In this document: positions 15,353 through 23,715 of the stretch, piece after piece
Position numbering within the stretch: position 1 is the first letter of the stretch
Layout of the letters: every line of letters starts with the position of its first letter
Source: Paracoccaceae bacterium
GTDB taxonomy: Bacteria > Pseudomonadota > Alphaproteobacteria > Rhodobacterales > Rhodobacteraceae
Direction: 5' to 3'
NCBI GenBank assembly: GCA_020832655.1
Contig: JAFIEF010000016.1
Location: 1 to 54,685 of the forward strand
Length of the DNA: 54,685 nucleotides
Made by a program: the position numbers and the translations under genes
Notes under the pieces: model-generated
The model's input: only the letters and a program-made list of their open reading frames with translations
Told to the model about the DNA's origin: nothing
The model's database searches: none

Positions 15353-17062
15353 ATGGAAAACCTGCTCGATCAGCCGCGCGCCCAGTCCGCCACCAGCACC
15401 TCGCCCACCCGCCCAGAGAGTGTGGGAGAATACATCGCCCGCTATCTGGCAGAGATCGGGGTGACAACGATTTTCGGTGTGATCTCTATCCACAACATGC
15501 CGATCCTGGACGCTGTGGCGCATCAGCGCCGCATCCGCTTTGTGCCTGCGCGCGGTGAAGCCGGGGCGATGAACATGGCCGATGCCTATGCGCGTGTGTC
15601 GGGCAGGCTGGGTGTGGTGCTGACCTCAACCGGCACGGCGGCGGGAAATGCCGCTGGCGCGCAGGTCGAGGCGCTGACCGCAGGCACGCCGCTTTTGCAT
15701 ATCACCTCGACCGTGGACAGCCAGTTCATGGACCGTGACCGCGCGCCGATCCATGATGTGCCGCGCCAGCCCGACATGCTGAAGGGCATTTCCAAGGCCT
15801 ATATCCGCATGTGGGATGCGGGCAGCGCCATCGGCGCGCTGACGGCGGCGGTTTCCGCGGCAATCAGCGCGCCCAGCGGCCCTGTGGCGCTGGAAATCCC
15901 GGTCGATGTGCAGCGCAGCCAGTTGGCACGCGCGGCGCGCATTCATGCGCCTGTCGCGCAACGCCCCCGCGCGGCGGCAGCTGCGGTGCAGGTCATGGCC
16001 GAGCGCATCCGCGCCGCCAAGCGCCCGATCCTGTGGCTGGGCGGTGGCGCGCGCGGGGCCACGGCAGAGGCCGAAGAGCTGGTGCGGCGCGGCTTTGTTG
16101 CTGTTACCTCGGTCAATGGGCGCGGGGTGGTGTCGGAAGAAAACCCCGCCAGTCTGGGCGCGTTCAACATGACCCCCGAGGCACAGGCGCTTTACCAGAA
16201 ATCCGACCTGCTGCTGGTGGTCGGCTCGCGCCTGCGCGGCAACGAGACGCTCAACAACATGATGCAGCTTCCCTGGCCGCTGATGCAGATCGACGCCGAC
16301 CCCTATCAGGGGGGACGCAATTATCCGGTGGATGTGTTTGCACATGGCGATGCTGCCGACACGCTGCATGCCCTTCTGGACCTGCTGCCCGAGCGTTTGG
16401 CCGTCGATCCCGACCACGCCTTCGAGGCCGCGATGGCGCGCGCCACCAGCGAAGGCGTCATGCGCACCAAGATGGGCCCCTATGAGGTGATGGCGCAGGC
16501 GCTGATGGAACGCGTCGGCCCCGGCCATCATCCGTGGGTGCGCGATGTCACCATCTCCAACTCGACCTTCGGCAATCGCTTTGTCAAGATCGCCGCGCCC
16601 CGGCTGGGCGTTCATGCGTTGGGCGGCGGGATCGGGCAAGGCGTGGCAATGGGCATTGGCGCGGCACTGGCCAGCGCCGGGCCGAAAGCGATTGTGCTGA
16701 TCGGCGATGGCGGCACGCAGCTTGGCATTGCCGAGATGATCACGGCGGTCGAGGAAAAGGCACCGCTGGTCTTCGTGCTGATGAATGATCAGGCCTATGG
16801 CGTGATCCGCAACATCCAGGATGCGCAATATGACAGCCGACACCATTATTCGGCGCTGCACACGCCCGATTTCGCCACGCATTGCGCAGCGATCGGCCTG
16901 TCGCATCGGCGCATTGACGATATCGCGCAATTCGCCCCTGCCCTTGATGCGGCGCTGGCTGCGGATGGGCCGCAATTGATCGAAGTGGACATGCTGGCCA
17001 TCGGCCCATTTGCCGAAAGCTTCTCTGGCCCGCCAGCGGGTGCGGCAGGGAACCGGTTCTGA
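15353..17062 (+). CDS. Thiamine-diphosphate-dependent enzyme (acetolactate synthase / decarboxylase-like)
   Basis: The 569-residue protein has the three-domain POX/ALS layout: N-terminal pyrimidine-binding domain with catalytic Glu69 (ARGEAGAMNMADAYAR), central domain about 200-330, and C-terminal domain with the ThDP/Mg motif GDGG (about residue 451) ending near the Asn of LMNDQAYG. Such enzymes decarboxylate 2-oxo acids or make and break bonds next to a ketone. There is no regulatory small subunit gene nearby and the gene lies in a catabolic operon, so biosynthetic acetolactate synthase is unlikely. A likely job is converting a 2-oxo acid from ring cleavage to an aldehyde for the downstream ALDH. 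AAGGAAG precedes the ATG. Confidence 0.88.
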   Translation: MENLLDQPRAQSATSTSPTRPESVGEYIARYLAEIGVTTIFGVISIHNMPILDAVAHQRRIRFVPARGEAGAMNMADAYARVSGRLGVVLTSTGTAAGNAAGAQVEALTAGTPLLHITSTVDSQFMDRDRAPIHDVPRQPDMLKGISKAYIRMWDAGSAIGALTAAVSAAISAPSGPVALEIPVDVQRSQLARAARIHAPVAQRPRAAAAAVQVMAERIRAAKRPILWLGGGARGATAEAEELVRRGFVAVTSVNGRGVVSEENPASLGAFNMTPEAQALYQKSDLLLVVGSRLRGNETLNNMMQLPWPLMQIDADPYQGGRNYPVDVFAHGDAADTLHALLDLLPERLAVDPDHAFEAAMARATSEGVMRTKMGPYEVMAQALMERVGPGHHPWVRDVTISNSTFGNRFVKIAAPRLGVHALGGGIGQGVAMGIGAALASAGPKAIVLIGDGGTQLGIAEMITAVEEKAPLVFVLMNDQAYGVIRNIQDAQYDSRHHYSALHTPDFATHCAAIGLSHRRIDDIAQFAPALDAALAADGPQLIEVDMLAIGPFAESFSGPPAGAAGNRF

Positions 17063-17063
17063 C

Positions 17064-17855
17064 ATGCGGCTTGGGGTGATCGGTTACGGCGCGATTGCGC
17101 GCGAATTGCTGTCGGTGCTGGCGCAGGAAGGCGCGATGCCCGAAGCCGTGATCGTGCTGATGCGCGAGCGGACACAGGCAAACTGCCAGATGCCGGGGCT
17201 GGAAACGGTCGGCACGGCGGGCGAACTGGTCGCGGCCCGCCCTGATCTGGTGATCGAATGCGCGGGCGCATCGGCCGTGCGGGAACATGTCGGCACCTGC
17301 CTTTCGGGTGGCATCAACACGGTCATCGCCTCGGTGGGCGCGCTGGCCGATGGCGGGCTGCATGACGCGCTGCGCGGCGCCGCGCGGGGCGGCAAAAGCC
17401 GCCTGATCCTGCCCGCCGGGGCGCTGGGCGGGGTCGATCTTCTGGCCGCGCTGCGCCCGTCGGGCATAGAAGAACTGATCTATACCGGGCGCAAACCGCC
17501 CGCCGCCTGGCGCGGCAGCCCGGCTGAAAAGCTGGTCGATCTTGATCATCTGGACGCGCCGGTGACCTTTTTTGAAGGCGATGCGGCACAGGCCGCGCGC
17601 GATTTCCCGAAAAACGCCAATGTCGCGGCCACGCTGGCGCTTGCCGGTCCCGGCTTTGCCGCGACACGGGTGCATCTGGTCGCCGATCCCGGCGCAAGCT
17701 GCAATCTGCACGAGGTGAGTGTCCGTGCAGGTGTCGGCAGTTTCCATATCCGCATCGAGGGCAAACCCGCCCCCGACAATCCCCGCTCTTCGCTGACGAC
17801 GGTCTATTCGCTGGCGCGCGAGGTGCTGAACCACAGCCGCGAGGTGGCGATATGA
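17064..17855 (+). CDS. L-aspartate dehydrogenase-like protein (DUF108 family)
   Basis: This 263-residue protein has an N-terminal Rossmann motif GVIGYGAIA (residues 4-12) and a C-terminal DUF108 domain with FPKNANVAATLALAG and the NLHEV stretch, where the His is a candidate active-site residue of the family. Known members interconvert oxaloacetate plus ammonia and L-aspartate, or feed NAD synthesis (NadX). NadA and NadC genes are not here. It sits between a ThDP enzyme and an aldehyde dehydrogenase, with a four-base overlap to the latter, so a catabolic role, perhaps on an amino or imino intermediate, is more likely. ATG 17064 is one base after the upstream stop. Confidence 0.83.
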   Translation: MRLGVIGYGAIARELLSVLAQEGAMPEAVIVLMRERTQANCQMPGLETVGTAGELVAARPDLVIECAGASAVREHVGTCLSGGINTVIASVGALADGGLHDALRGAARGGKSRLILPAGALGGVDLLAALRPSGIEELIYTGRKPPAAWRGSPAEKLVDLDHLDAPVTFFEGDAAQAARDFPKNANVAATLALAGPGFAATRVHLVADPGASCNLHEVSVRAGVGSFHIRIEGKPAPDNPRSSLTTVYSLAREVLNHSREVAI

Positions 17856-19339
17856 CCAGAATTTCCTTGCCCGATGGACGCCTGTTCATTGGCGGCGAAT
17901 GGCAACAGGGAAGCGGGGCCGAGATCGCCTCGGTCTACCCGGCCGATGGCAGCGTCAACATGGTGTTGCGCGGGGCCAGCCGCAGCGATGGAGAACTGGC
18001 CATAAGGCGCGCGCAGGCGGCGCAGGCCGATCCGGCCTGGCGCGGCATGAAGGCGCATGAACGCGCGCGGATCCTGCATCGCATTGCCGACGGGATCGAG
18101 TCCGCGGCCGAGCGCATCGCCCATATCCAGACCCGCGACACAGGCAAGACGCTGCGCGAAACCAGCGCGCTGGTGGCCTCTGCCACTGGCACGTTTCGCT
18201 ATACCGCAGCCGCGCTGGAAACACTGGATGATGCGCTGACCGTGCCGCGCGGCGATTACCTGACGATGTCGGTTTATGAACCCATCGGGCTGGTTGGGGC
18301 TATCACGCCCTGGAACTCGCCCATCGCATCGGACGCGCAGAAAGTGGCACCGGCGCTGGCCGCAGGCAATGCCGTGTTGCTAAAGCCTGCAAGCTGGTCG
18401 CCGCTGGTGGCGCTGGAACTTGCCCGCATCGTCGAAGCAGCGGGCCTGCCCAAGGGGTTGTTCTCTGTCCTGCCCGGCGCCGGGCGCGAGATCGGCAATC
18501 TGCTGGTCGAACACCCTGCCATCGGCAAGATCAGCTTCACCGGCGGCACCGAAACCGGCAGGATGCTGGCACGTCAGGCGGCTGAAAAGCTGATGCCGGT
18601 CTCGTTGGAACTGGGTGGCAAATCACCCAGCATCGTGTTCGCGGATGCCGATATCGAGCAGACCATTGCCGGGGTTCTGTATGGGGTGTTTTCCTCCAGC
18701 GGGCAAAGCTGCATTGCGGGCACAAGGCTGTTTGTGCAGCGTTCCATCTATGATGAATTTGTCGCGCGGCTGGTCAGCGCGACGAAAGCGCTGAAAACCG
18801 GCGATCCGTTTGATCCCGAAACGCAGGTGGCACCGCTGGTTCATGCCGATCACCGCGACGCCGTGGCCGCAATGGTCGAACAGGCCCGCGCAGAAGGGGC
18901 GGAACTGCTATGTGGCGGCGCAGCGCCCGAAGCTCTGGCGCAAGGCGCGTATTACCTGCCCACCATTCTGGCCGGTCTGCCCAATACCGCCACGATCTGC
19001 CGCGAGGAAGTCTTTGGCCCGGTGCTGTGCGTGCTGCCCTTCGAGGACGAGGCCGATGTCATCGCCCAGTCCAATGACAATGCCTATGGTCTGGCCTGCG
19101 GGATCTGGACCCGCGATTTCCCGCGCGCCTGGCGCGTGGCGCGCGCCATCACGACCGGCACGGTCTGGATCAACACCTACAAGCAGTTTTCCATCGCCAC
19201 GCCTTTTGGTGGCGAAAAGGATGCCGGGCTTGGCCGCGAGAAGGGGCGCGAAGGAATTCGCGCCTATATGGCGCAGAAATCCGTCTATGTGGATCTGACC
19301 GGTCGTCCCCTGCCCTGGGCGCGGCTTGCTGACAACTGA
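17852..19339 (+). CDS. NAD(P)-dependent aldehyde dehydrogenase
   Basis: This full-length 495-residue ALDH has a cofactor site (TPWNSPI, about residue 150), catalytic Glu253 (LELGGK) and nucleophile Cys287 (SGQSC). The C-terminal TPFGGEKDAGLGREKG motif is typical of the betaine/gamma-aminobutyraldehyde/hydroxymuconic-semialdehyde side of the superfamily. It is the last gene of the rightward operon and probably oxidises an aldehyde made by the ThDP enzyme, or a semialdehyde from ring cleavage, to the acid. The four-base overlap with the AspDH-like gene shows coupled translation. A strong hairpin follows the stop. Confidence 0.92.
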   Translation: MTRISLPDGRLFIGGEWQQGSGAEIASVYPADGSVNMVLRGASRSDGELAIRRAQAAQADPAWRGMKAHERARILHRIADGIESAAERIAHIQTRDTGKTLRETSALVASATGTFRYTAAALETLDDALTVPRGDYLTMSVYEPIGLVGAITPWNSPIASDAQKVAPALAAGNAVLLKPASWSPLVALELARIVEAAGLPKGLFSVLPGAGREIGNLLVEHPAIGKISFTGGTETGRMLARQAAEKLMPVSLELGGKSPSIVFADADIEQTIAGVLYGVFSSSGQSCIAGTRLFVQRSIYDEFVARLVSATKALKTGDPFDPETQVAPLVHADHRDAVAAMVEQARAEGAELLCGGAAPEALAQGAYYLPTILAGLPNTATICREEVFGPVLCVLPFEDEADVIAQSNDNAYGLACGIWTRDFPRAWRVARAITTGTVWINTYKQFSIATPFGGEKDAGLGREKGREGIRAYMAQKSVYVDLTGRPLPWARLADN

Positions 19340-19356
19340 CCGGCAGCACCGGGCGG

Positions 19357-19386
19357 GCGCATCCCGGCACCGGGGCCGGGATGCGC
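19357..19386. terminator. Bidirectional terminator-like hairpin
   Basis: A perfect 12-pair stem (19357-19368 with 19375-19386) and six-base loop lie between the convergent ALDH and cysNC genes. There is no T run on either side, so termination may need Rho, or the hairpin may protect both 3' ends. Confidence 0.6.
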
Positions 19387-19432
19387 GGCGCTGATCAATA
19401 GCGCGCCGCAGCGCCGGATGTCACCGCGCTGG

Positions 19433-21331
19433 TCAGGGAATGATCTTCGACACGATCAGTTCCGCGGCCTCCTCGGCGCTGATACTGGTGGTATCGATAC
19501 GGATTTCCGGCGCGTCAGGGGCTTCATAGGGGGAATCGATCCCGGTGAAGTTCTTCAGCTGGCCTGCACGCGCCTTGGCATAAAGCCCCTTCACATCGCG
19601 CTTCTCGGCCTCTTCCAGGGGGGTATCGATGAACACCTCGACGAACTCGCCCGGCTGCATCATGGCGCGCACCATCTCGCGTTCCGCCCGGAACGGAGAG
19701 ATGAAGGCCGTGATCACGATCAGCCCGGCATCGGTCATGAGCTTCGCCACCTCGCCCACGCGGCGGATATTCTCGACCCGGTCGGCCTCGGTAAAGCCCA
19801 GATCCTTGTTCAGCCCGTGGCGCACATTATCGCCATCGAGCAGGAAAGTATGGCGGTTCATCCGCGCCAGCTTCTTTTCCACCATATTGGCGATGGTCGA
19901 TTTGCCCGACCCCGACAGACCCGTCATCCACAAAACCAGCGGTTTCTGGTTCTTCATCGCGGCATGGTCATCGCGGCTGATATCGGTCGCCTGCCAATGG
20001 ATGTTCTGCGCCCGGCGCAGCGCGAAATGCAAAAGCCCCGCGCCGACCGTGCGGTTGGTCATCTTGTCGATCAGGATGAAACCGCCCAGATCGCGGCTGT
20101 CGGCATAGGCTTCGAACGGGATTTCGCGGTCCGTGGTGATATGCGCAACGCCGATTGCATTCAGATCCAGTGTCTTGGCAGCTTCATGCGCCATTGTGTT
20201 CACATTGACCTGATGCTTCGGTGCGGCGATAGCTGCGCTGACTGTCAGCGGGCCGAGCTTCAGCCAATAGGCACGCCCCGGCACCATGCTGTCTTCATCC
20301 ATCCAGATGACTGTGGCCTCGAACTGGTCGGCCACTTCCACCGGCTGGTTGGCAGCCGTGATCACCTGCCCGCGCGAGCAGTCAATCTCGTCTGCCAGGC
20401 ACAGCGTGACGGCCTGCCCGGCCACGGCGAGGTCCAGATCGCCCTCCATCGTGACGATGCGCGCGATGGTGCTGGTCTTGCCAGACGGCATGACCCGCAC
20501 CCCATCGCCGGGGCGGATCTGGCCAGTGGCGATGGTGCCGGCAAAGCCGCGAAAATTCAGATCGGGCCGGTTGACCCATTGCACCGGCATGCGGAAGGGC
20601 TTTTGCTGCTCGACGGTCTGGTCAAGCTCTACAGTTTCCAGATGCGCAAGCAGTGCCGGTCCGTCATACCAGGGCGTGCTGTCGCTGGGGCTGGTGATGT
20701 TGTCGCCCGCCAGCCCCGATATCGGGATGGCGGTGAAATCCTCGATCCCGATGGAGCGCGCGAATTCGGCATAATCGGCGATGATCTCGTCAAAGCGGGC
20801 CTGATCATAGCCTACCAGATCCATCTTGTTGACCGCGACGACAATGTGACGAATGCCGATCAGATGCGCCAGATAGCTGTGCCGCCTGGTCTGGGTCAGC
20901 ACGCCCTTGCGCGCATCGATCAGGATCACCGCCAGATCGGCAGTCGAGGCACCGGTGACCATGTTGCGGGTGTATTGTTCATGCCCCGGCGTGTCGGCGA
21001 CGATGAATTTGCGCTTTTCAGTGGCAAAGAAGCGATAGGCGACATCGATGGTGATACCCTGCTCGCGCTCGGCGGCCAGCCCGTCTACCAGAAGCGCGAA
21101 ATCGATGTTTTCGCCCTGCGTGCCCAGCCGCTTGCTGTCGCTTTCAAGGGCTGCAAGCTGATCTTCAAAGATCATCTTGCTGTCATAAAGCAGCCGCCCG
21201 ATCAGCGTGGATTTGCCGTCATCCACCGACCCGCAGGTGATGAAGCGCAGCATGGTCTTGTGCTGGTGGGTGTCCAGATAGCTGTCGATATCTTCGGCAA
21301 TCAGGGCGTCGGTCTTGTAGATCTCGTTCAT
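19433..21331 (-). CDS. cysNC: Bifunctional sulfate adenylyltransferase subunit 1 / APS kinase
   Basis: This 632-residue fusion has an N-terminal CysN GTPase (P-loop GSVDDGKST near residues 34-42, then DTPGHEQY and NKMDL) and a C-terminal APS kinase from about residue 455 (P-loop GLSGSGKST). With CysD it activates sulfate to APS, powered by GTP hydrolysis, and the kinase then makes PAPS. Fused CysNC (NodQ-like) is common in alphaproteobacteria. The ATG shares one base with the cysD stop (TGATG). PAPS could serve assimilation or sulfation; no sulfotransferase is visible here. Confidence 0.95.
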   Translation of the reverse strand: MNEIYKTDALIAEDIDSYLDTHQHKTMLRFITCGSVDDGKSTLIGRLLYDSKMIFEDQLAALESDSKRLGTQGENIDFALLVDGLAAEREQGITIDVAYRFFATEKRKFIVADTPGHEQYTRNMVTGASTADLAVILIDARKGVLTQTRRHSYLAHLIGIRHIVVAVNKMDLVGYDQARFDEIIADYAEFARSIGIEDFTAIPISGLAGDNITSPSDSTPWYDGPALLAHLETVELDQTVEQQKPFRMPVQWVNRPDLNFRGFAGTIATGQIRPGDGVRVMPSGKTSTIARIVTMEGDLDLAVAGQAVTLCLADEIDCSRGQVITAANQPVEVADQFEATVIWMDEDSMVPGRAYWLKLGPLTVSAAIAAPKHQVNVNTMAHEAAKTLDLNAIGVAHITTDREIPFEAYADSRDLGGFILIDKMTNRTVGAGLLHFALRRAQNIHWQATDISRDDHAAMKNQKPLVLWMTGLSGSGKSTIANMVEKKLARMNRHTFLLDGDNVRHGLNKDLGFTEADRVENIRRVGEVAKLMTDAGLIVITAFISPFRAEREMVRAMMQPGEFVEVFIDTPLEEAEKRDVKGLYAKARAGQLKNFTGIDSPYEAPDAPEIRIDTTSISAEEAAELIVSKIIP

Positions 21332-22233
21332 CAGAAATAGCCCTCTTGCTTCTTCTTCTCCATGGACGCAGCCTGATCATGGTCGATCGCGCGGCCCTGA
21401 CGTTCCGAGGTGGTGGTCAGCAGCATTTCCTGAATGATTTCAGGAAGGGTTTGCGCGCGGCTTTCCACGGCACCGGTCAGCGGGTAACAGCCCAGCGTGC
21501 GGAAGCGGACCGAGCGCATCACCGGCGTTTCGCCATTCAGCGGGAAGCGGTCATCATCGACCATCAGCAGCAACCCGTCGCGGATAACGGTGGGGCGCTC
21601 TGCGGCATAGTAAAGCGGCACGATCTCGATCTTTTCCAGATGGATATACTGCCAGATATCCAGCTCGGTCCAGTTCGACAGCGGAAAGACCCGCATCGAT
21701 TCGCCCTTGTTCTTGCGCGCATTGTAGCTGCGCCACAGTTCCGGGCGCTGGTTCTTGGGATCCCAGCGATGGGTCGAAGTCCGAAAGCTGAAGATACGTT
21801 CCTTGGCGCGGCTTTTTTCTTCATCGCGGCGCGCGCCACCGAAAGCCGCGTCAAAGCCATTCAGATCCAGCGCCTGTTTCAGCCCTTCGGTTTTCCACAT
21901 ATCGGTATGCAGGCTGCCATGATCGAAGGGGTTGATGCCCTGGCGCACCGCGTCGGGGTTCTGATGCACCAATAGCTGCATCCCCGCCTTGCGCGCGGCG
22001 CGGTCGCGTAAGCTGTACATGTCGCGGAATTTCCATGTCGTATCGACATGCAGCAGCGGAAAGGGCGGCGGGGCGGGGTAAAACGCCTTCCGGGCCAGAT
22101 GCAGCATGACGGCACTGTCCTTGCCCACCGAATACAGCATCACCGGGTTGTCGGCCTGGGCGACAACCTCGCGCATGATATGAATTGCCTCGGCTTCCAG
22201 CCGCTGCAAATGGGTCAGGGTAACAGCACTCAT
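21331..22233 (-). CDS. cysD: Sulfate adenylyltransferase subunit 2
   Basis: The 300-residue PP-loop ATP pyrophosphatase has SVGKDS at residues 35-40, the TTWKFRDMY stretch and the typical end [15 protein letters not shown]. It is the catalytic subunit that adenylates sulfate; CysNC supplies GTPase drive. It is the first gene of the pair. The upstream gap of about 100 bases contains CATATGGGAGGTGAGG and presumably the promoter or ribosome-site remnants, but I could not assign elements. Confidence 0.95.
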   Translation of the reverse strand: MSAVTLTHLQRLEAEAIHIMREVVAQADNPVMLYSVGKDSAVMLHLARKAFYPAPPPFPLLHVDTTWKFRDMYSLRDRAARKAGMQLLVHQNPDAVRQGINPFDHGSLHTDMWKTEGLKQALDLNGFDAAFGGARRDEEKSRAKERIFSFRTSTHRWDPKNQRPELWRSYNARKNKGESMRVFPLSNWTELDIWQYIHLEKIEIVPLYYAAERPTVIRDGLLLMVDDDRFPLNGETPVMRSVRFRTLGCYPLTGAVESRAQTLPEIIQEMLLTTTSERQGRAIDHDQAASMEKKKQEGYF

Positions 22234-22334
22234 CGACAGACCTGCGTTTGATTTCAGTTCAGCCGCTGACTAGCCGGGCGCGCACACCAAGTCACCTCCC
22301 ATATGGGAGGTGAGGTCGAAATTCCGCGATCCGG

Positions 22335-23291
22335 CTATTGTGAAGGCGTGCTGATCTGCGCATCAAGCTGTGCGAGCACACGCTTGGCCAGCCCCATCCG
22401 CCCTGCGGATGCGCAGCGCTGGGTCAGTCGCGTCAGATAGGCCACATCCTGCCTGCGCGCCCGCATCAGCCGATGAAACAGCACAGGCGTCAGCTTGCCC
22501 TGCCCGGCAGCCAGGATCAGGGGTTCACTTGCCCCCAGCCGATGCAGCGCCTGCCCGGTATCCTCGCCCAACCCCCGACAGCGCAGCACAGTGACAAAGG
22601 GACGGCGGAACAGCATCGCATGCATGTGATCCAGCGGTTGCGCGGCATCATAGATGACAATGGCATTGCGGCTGCCATCCAGCATATCGGGCGCGAAACC
22701 GAAGCGGGTGGTGAAATCCAGCCCGCGGCTGGCCGCAAAGCGCGTGTCCCAACCGGCGATTTCCGGGGCCAGCGTCGCCTGTGGCGCAATCGCCAGTACC
22801 GTCGCCCCCGGCGCCGCCACCGAATAGGCGCAGGCCGCATAGGCGCACATGCCTTCACCATAGAACAGCACGCGGCGGAAGCGATCAAAGAAGCCATCAT
22901 CGATCTGCGCATCGAAATAGGCAAACAGATCGGCATCGCGATACCAGCGCGGCTGGCGCGCGATAAGGGTCAGGCTGGACCAGCCCTGCCCCCGCGCCAG
23001 GCTGAAGCCAAAGGGGCGGTGATCGGGCTGGCGGGCGCGGATGGTGCTGACCTGCTCGAAGCTGACCAGCAGCGTATCGCCTGCATCGTCATAAAACGCG
23101 GCATGATATGCACCCAGCGCCGCGAAGGCGCCGCCTTCCTCGTCGATCTCGTCGCCCAGCTCATCCAGACGGGCCAGCCATTCGGCATCGGTCAATGCCG
23201 TTGACAGGTCGATTTCCGGGGCAAGCGGCGCGGCGCCCTGCTCGGCGGATTTGTGCAGCACATTACTGCCAGCATCGACATGATCGGGCAT
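22335..23291 (-). CDS. Rhodobacterales protein often labelled PAPS reductase, function unknown
   Basis: This 318-residue protein resembles Rhodobacterales proteins that, from memory, carry the label phosphoadenosine phosphosulfate reductase. The sequence has no PP-loop (SGGKDS type) and no KRT-ECGLH-type redox motif, so that label is doubtful. A glycine-rich turn VLFYGEGMCAYAACAYSVAAPGA near residues 141-163 looks like an alpha/beta-hydrolase-type elbow without the classical nucleophile. An acidic N-terminus (about 50 residues) precedes the domain. AGGAG lies seven bases before the ATG. It follows the same direction as cysD, 101 bases upstream of it, which may be the origin of the transferred name. 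Confidence 0.7.
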   Translation of the reverse strand: MPDHVDAGSNVLHKSAEQGAAPLAPEIDLSTALTDAEWLARLDELGDEIDEEGGAFAALGAYHAAFYDDAGDTLLVSFEQVSTIRARQPDHRPFGFSLARGQGWSSLTLIARQPRWYRDADLFAYFDAQIDDGFFDRFRRVLFYGEGMCAYAACAYSVAAPGATVLAIAPQATLAPEIAGWDTRFAASRGLDFTTRFGFAPDMLDGSRNAIVIYDAAQPLDHMHAMLFRRPFVTVLRCRGLGEDTGQALHRLGASEPLILAAGQGKLTPVLFHRLMRARRQDVAYLTRLTQRCASAGRMGLAKRVLAQLDAQISTPSQ

Positions 23292-23627
23292 TGATATGCT
23301 CCTGACAGGCTGCGGGGCGGGGCGTTGGGTCAGAATACGGCGAAATCGGGGCTGCCAAAAGGGCTTGTGACCAAATCCGGGCGAAATAATGGCGGAAACC
23401 TGTCGCGGCTGTCGTTAATTGGTTAACAATTCCTTGCCAAAGCGCAGAGTGTTTCGCTGCGCAGCCCTGCACGGCAAGGCGGGCTTTATTGATCTGGGTC
23501 AATGCGGGGCGCCAAAATACATGCAAGTATCGTACATGTTTTGAAACACGGATGCATGGGGCATCTGCCTGCACCACCAGCGCCCGTGTTGCTTTTCCTC
23601 CCTGTCCCGCCGACGCGTGGGCACCTT
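23292..23627. other. Intergenic region, possible small RNA
   Basis: No convincing protein gene is visible. The stretch is AT-richer at 23395-23435, contains ACATG/CATGT inverted repeats around 23518-23540 and a pyrimidine run (TTTTCCTCCC, about 23593-23602) that could pair with ribosome-binding sites. It ends in a strong terminator on the + strand although no + strand gene lies upstream. A transcript from near 23500 to 23655 would be about 150 bases. This is a candidate only. Confidence 0.35.
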
Positions 23628-23654
23628 ACCCGCCCGGTTTCGGGCGGGTTTTTT
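23628..23654 (+). terminator. Strong Rho-independent terminator without upstream gene
   Basis: A perfect nine-pair GC-rich stem (ACCCGCCCG with CGGGCGGGT) with GTTT loop is followed by six Ts. It is the best intrinsic terminator in the window. It points rightward, but the upstream gene runs leftward, so it must end an unannotated transcript or limit readthrough into the helicase gene. Confidence 0.85.
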
Positions 23655-23715
23655 CTGGCCGTAGCTGCGGGCTTTGGGGTTCCCATTCGGCGCGCATCAT
23701 GGTGTAGAAGATGCG

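Noticed and set aside
15353-17062. Biosynthetic acetolactate synthase large subunit (ilvB)
   Set aside because: There is no ilvN small subunit, and the gene lies in a catabolic operon. A 2-oxo acid decarboxylase or lyase role is more likely.
15626-17065. 479-codon leftward frame opposite the ThDP enzyme
   Set aside because: The sense strand encodes a complete ThDP enzyme. The antisense protein is low-information Arg/His/Gln sequence.
19418-21340. 640-codon rightward frame opposite cysNC
   Set aside because: The other strand carries a full-length CysNC with both P-loops. The antisense frame is a product of high GC content.
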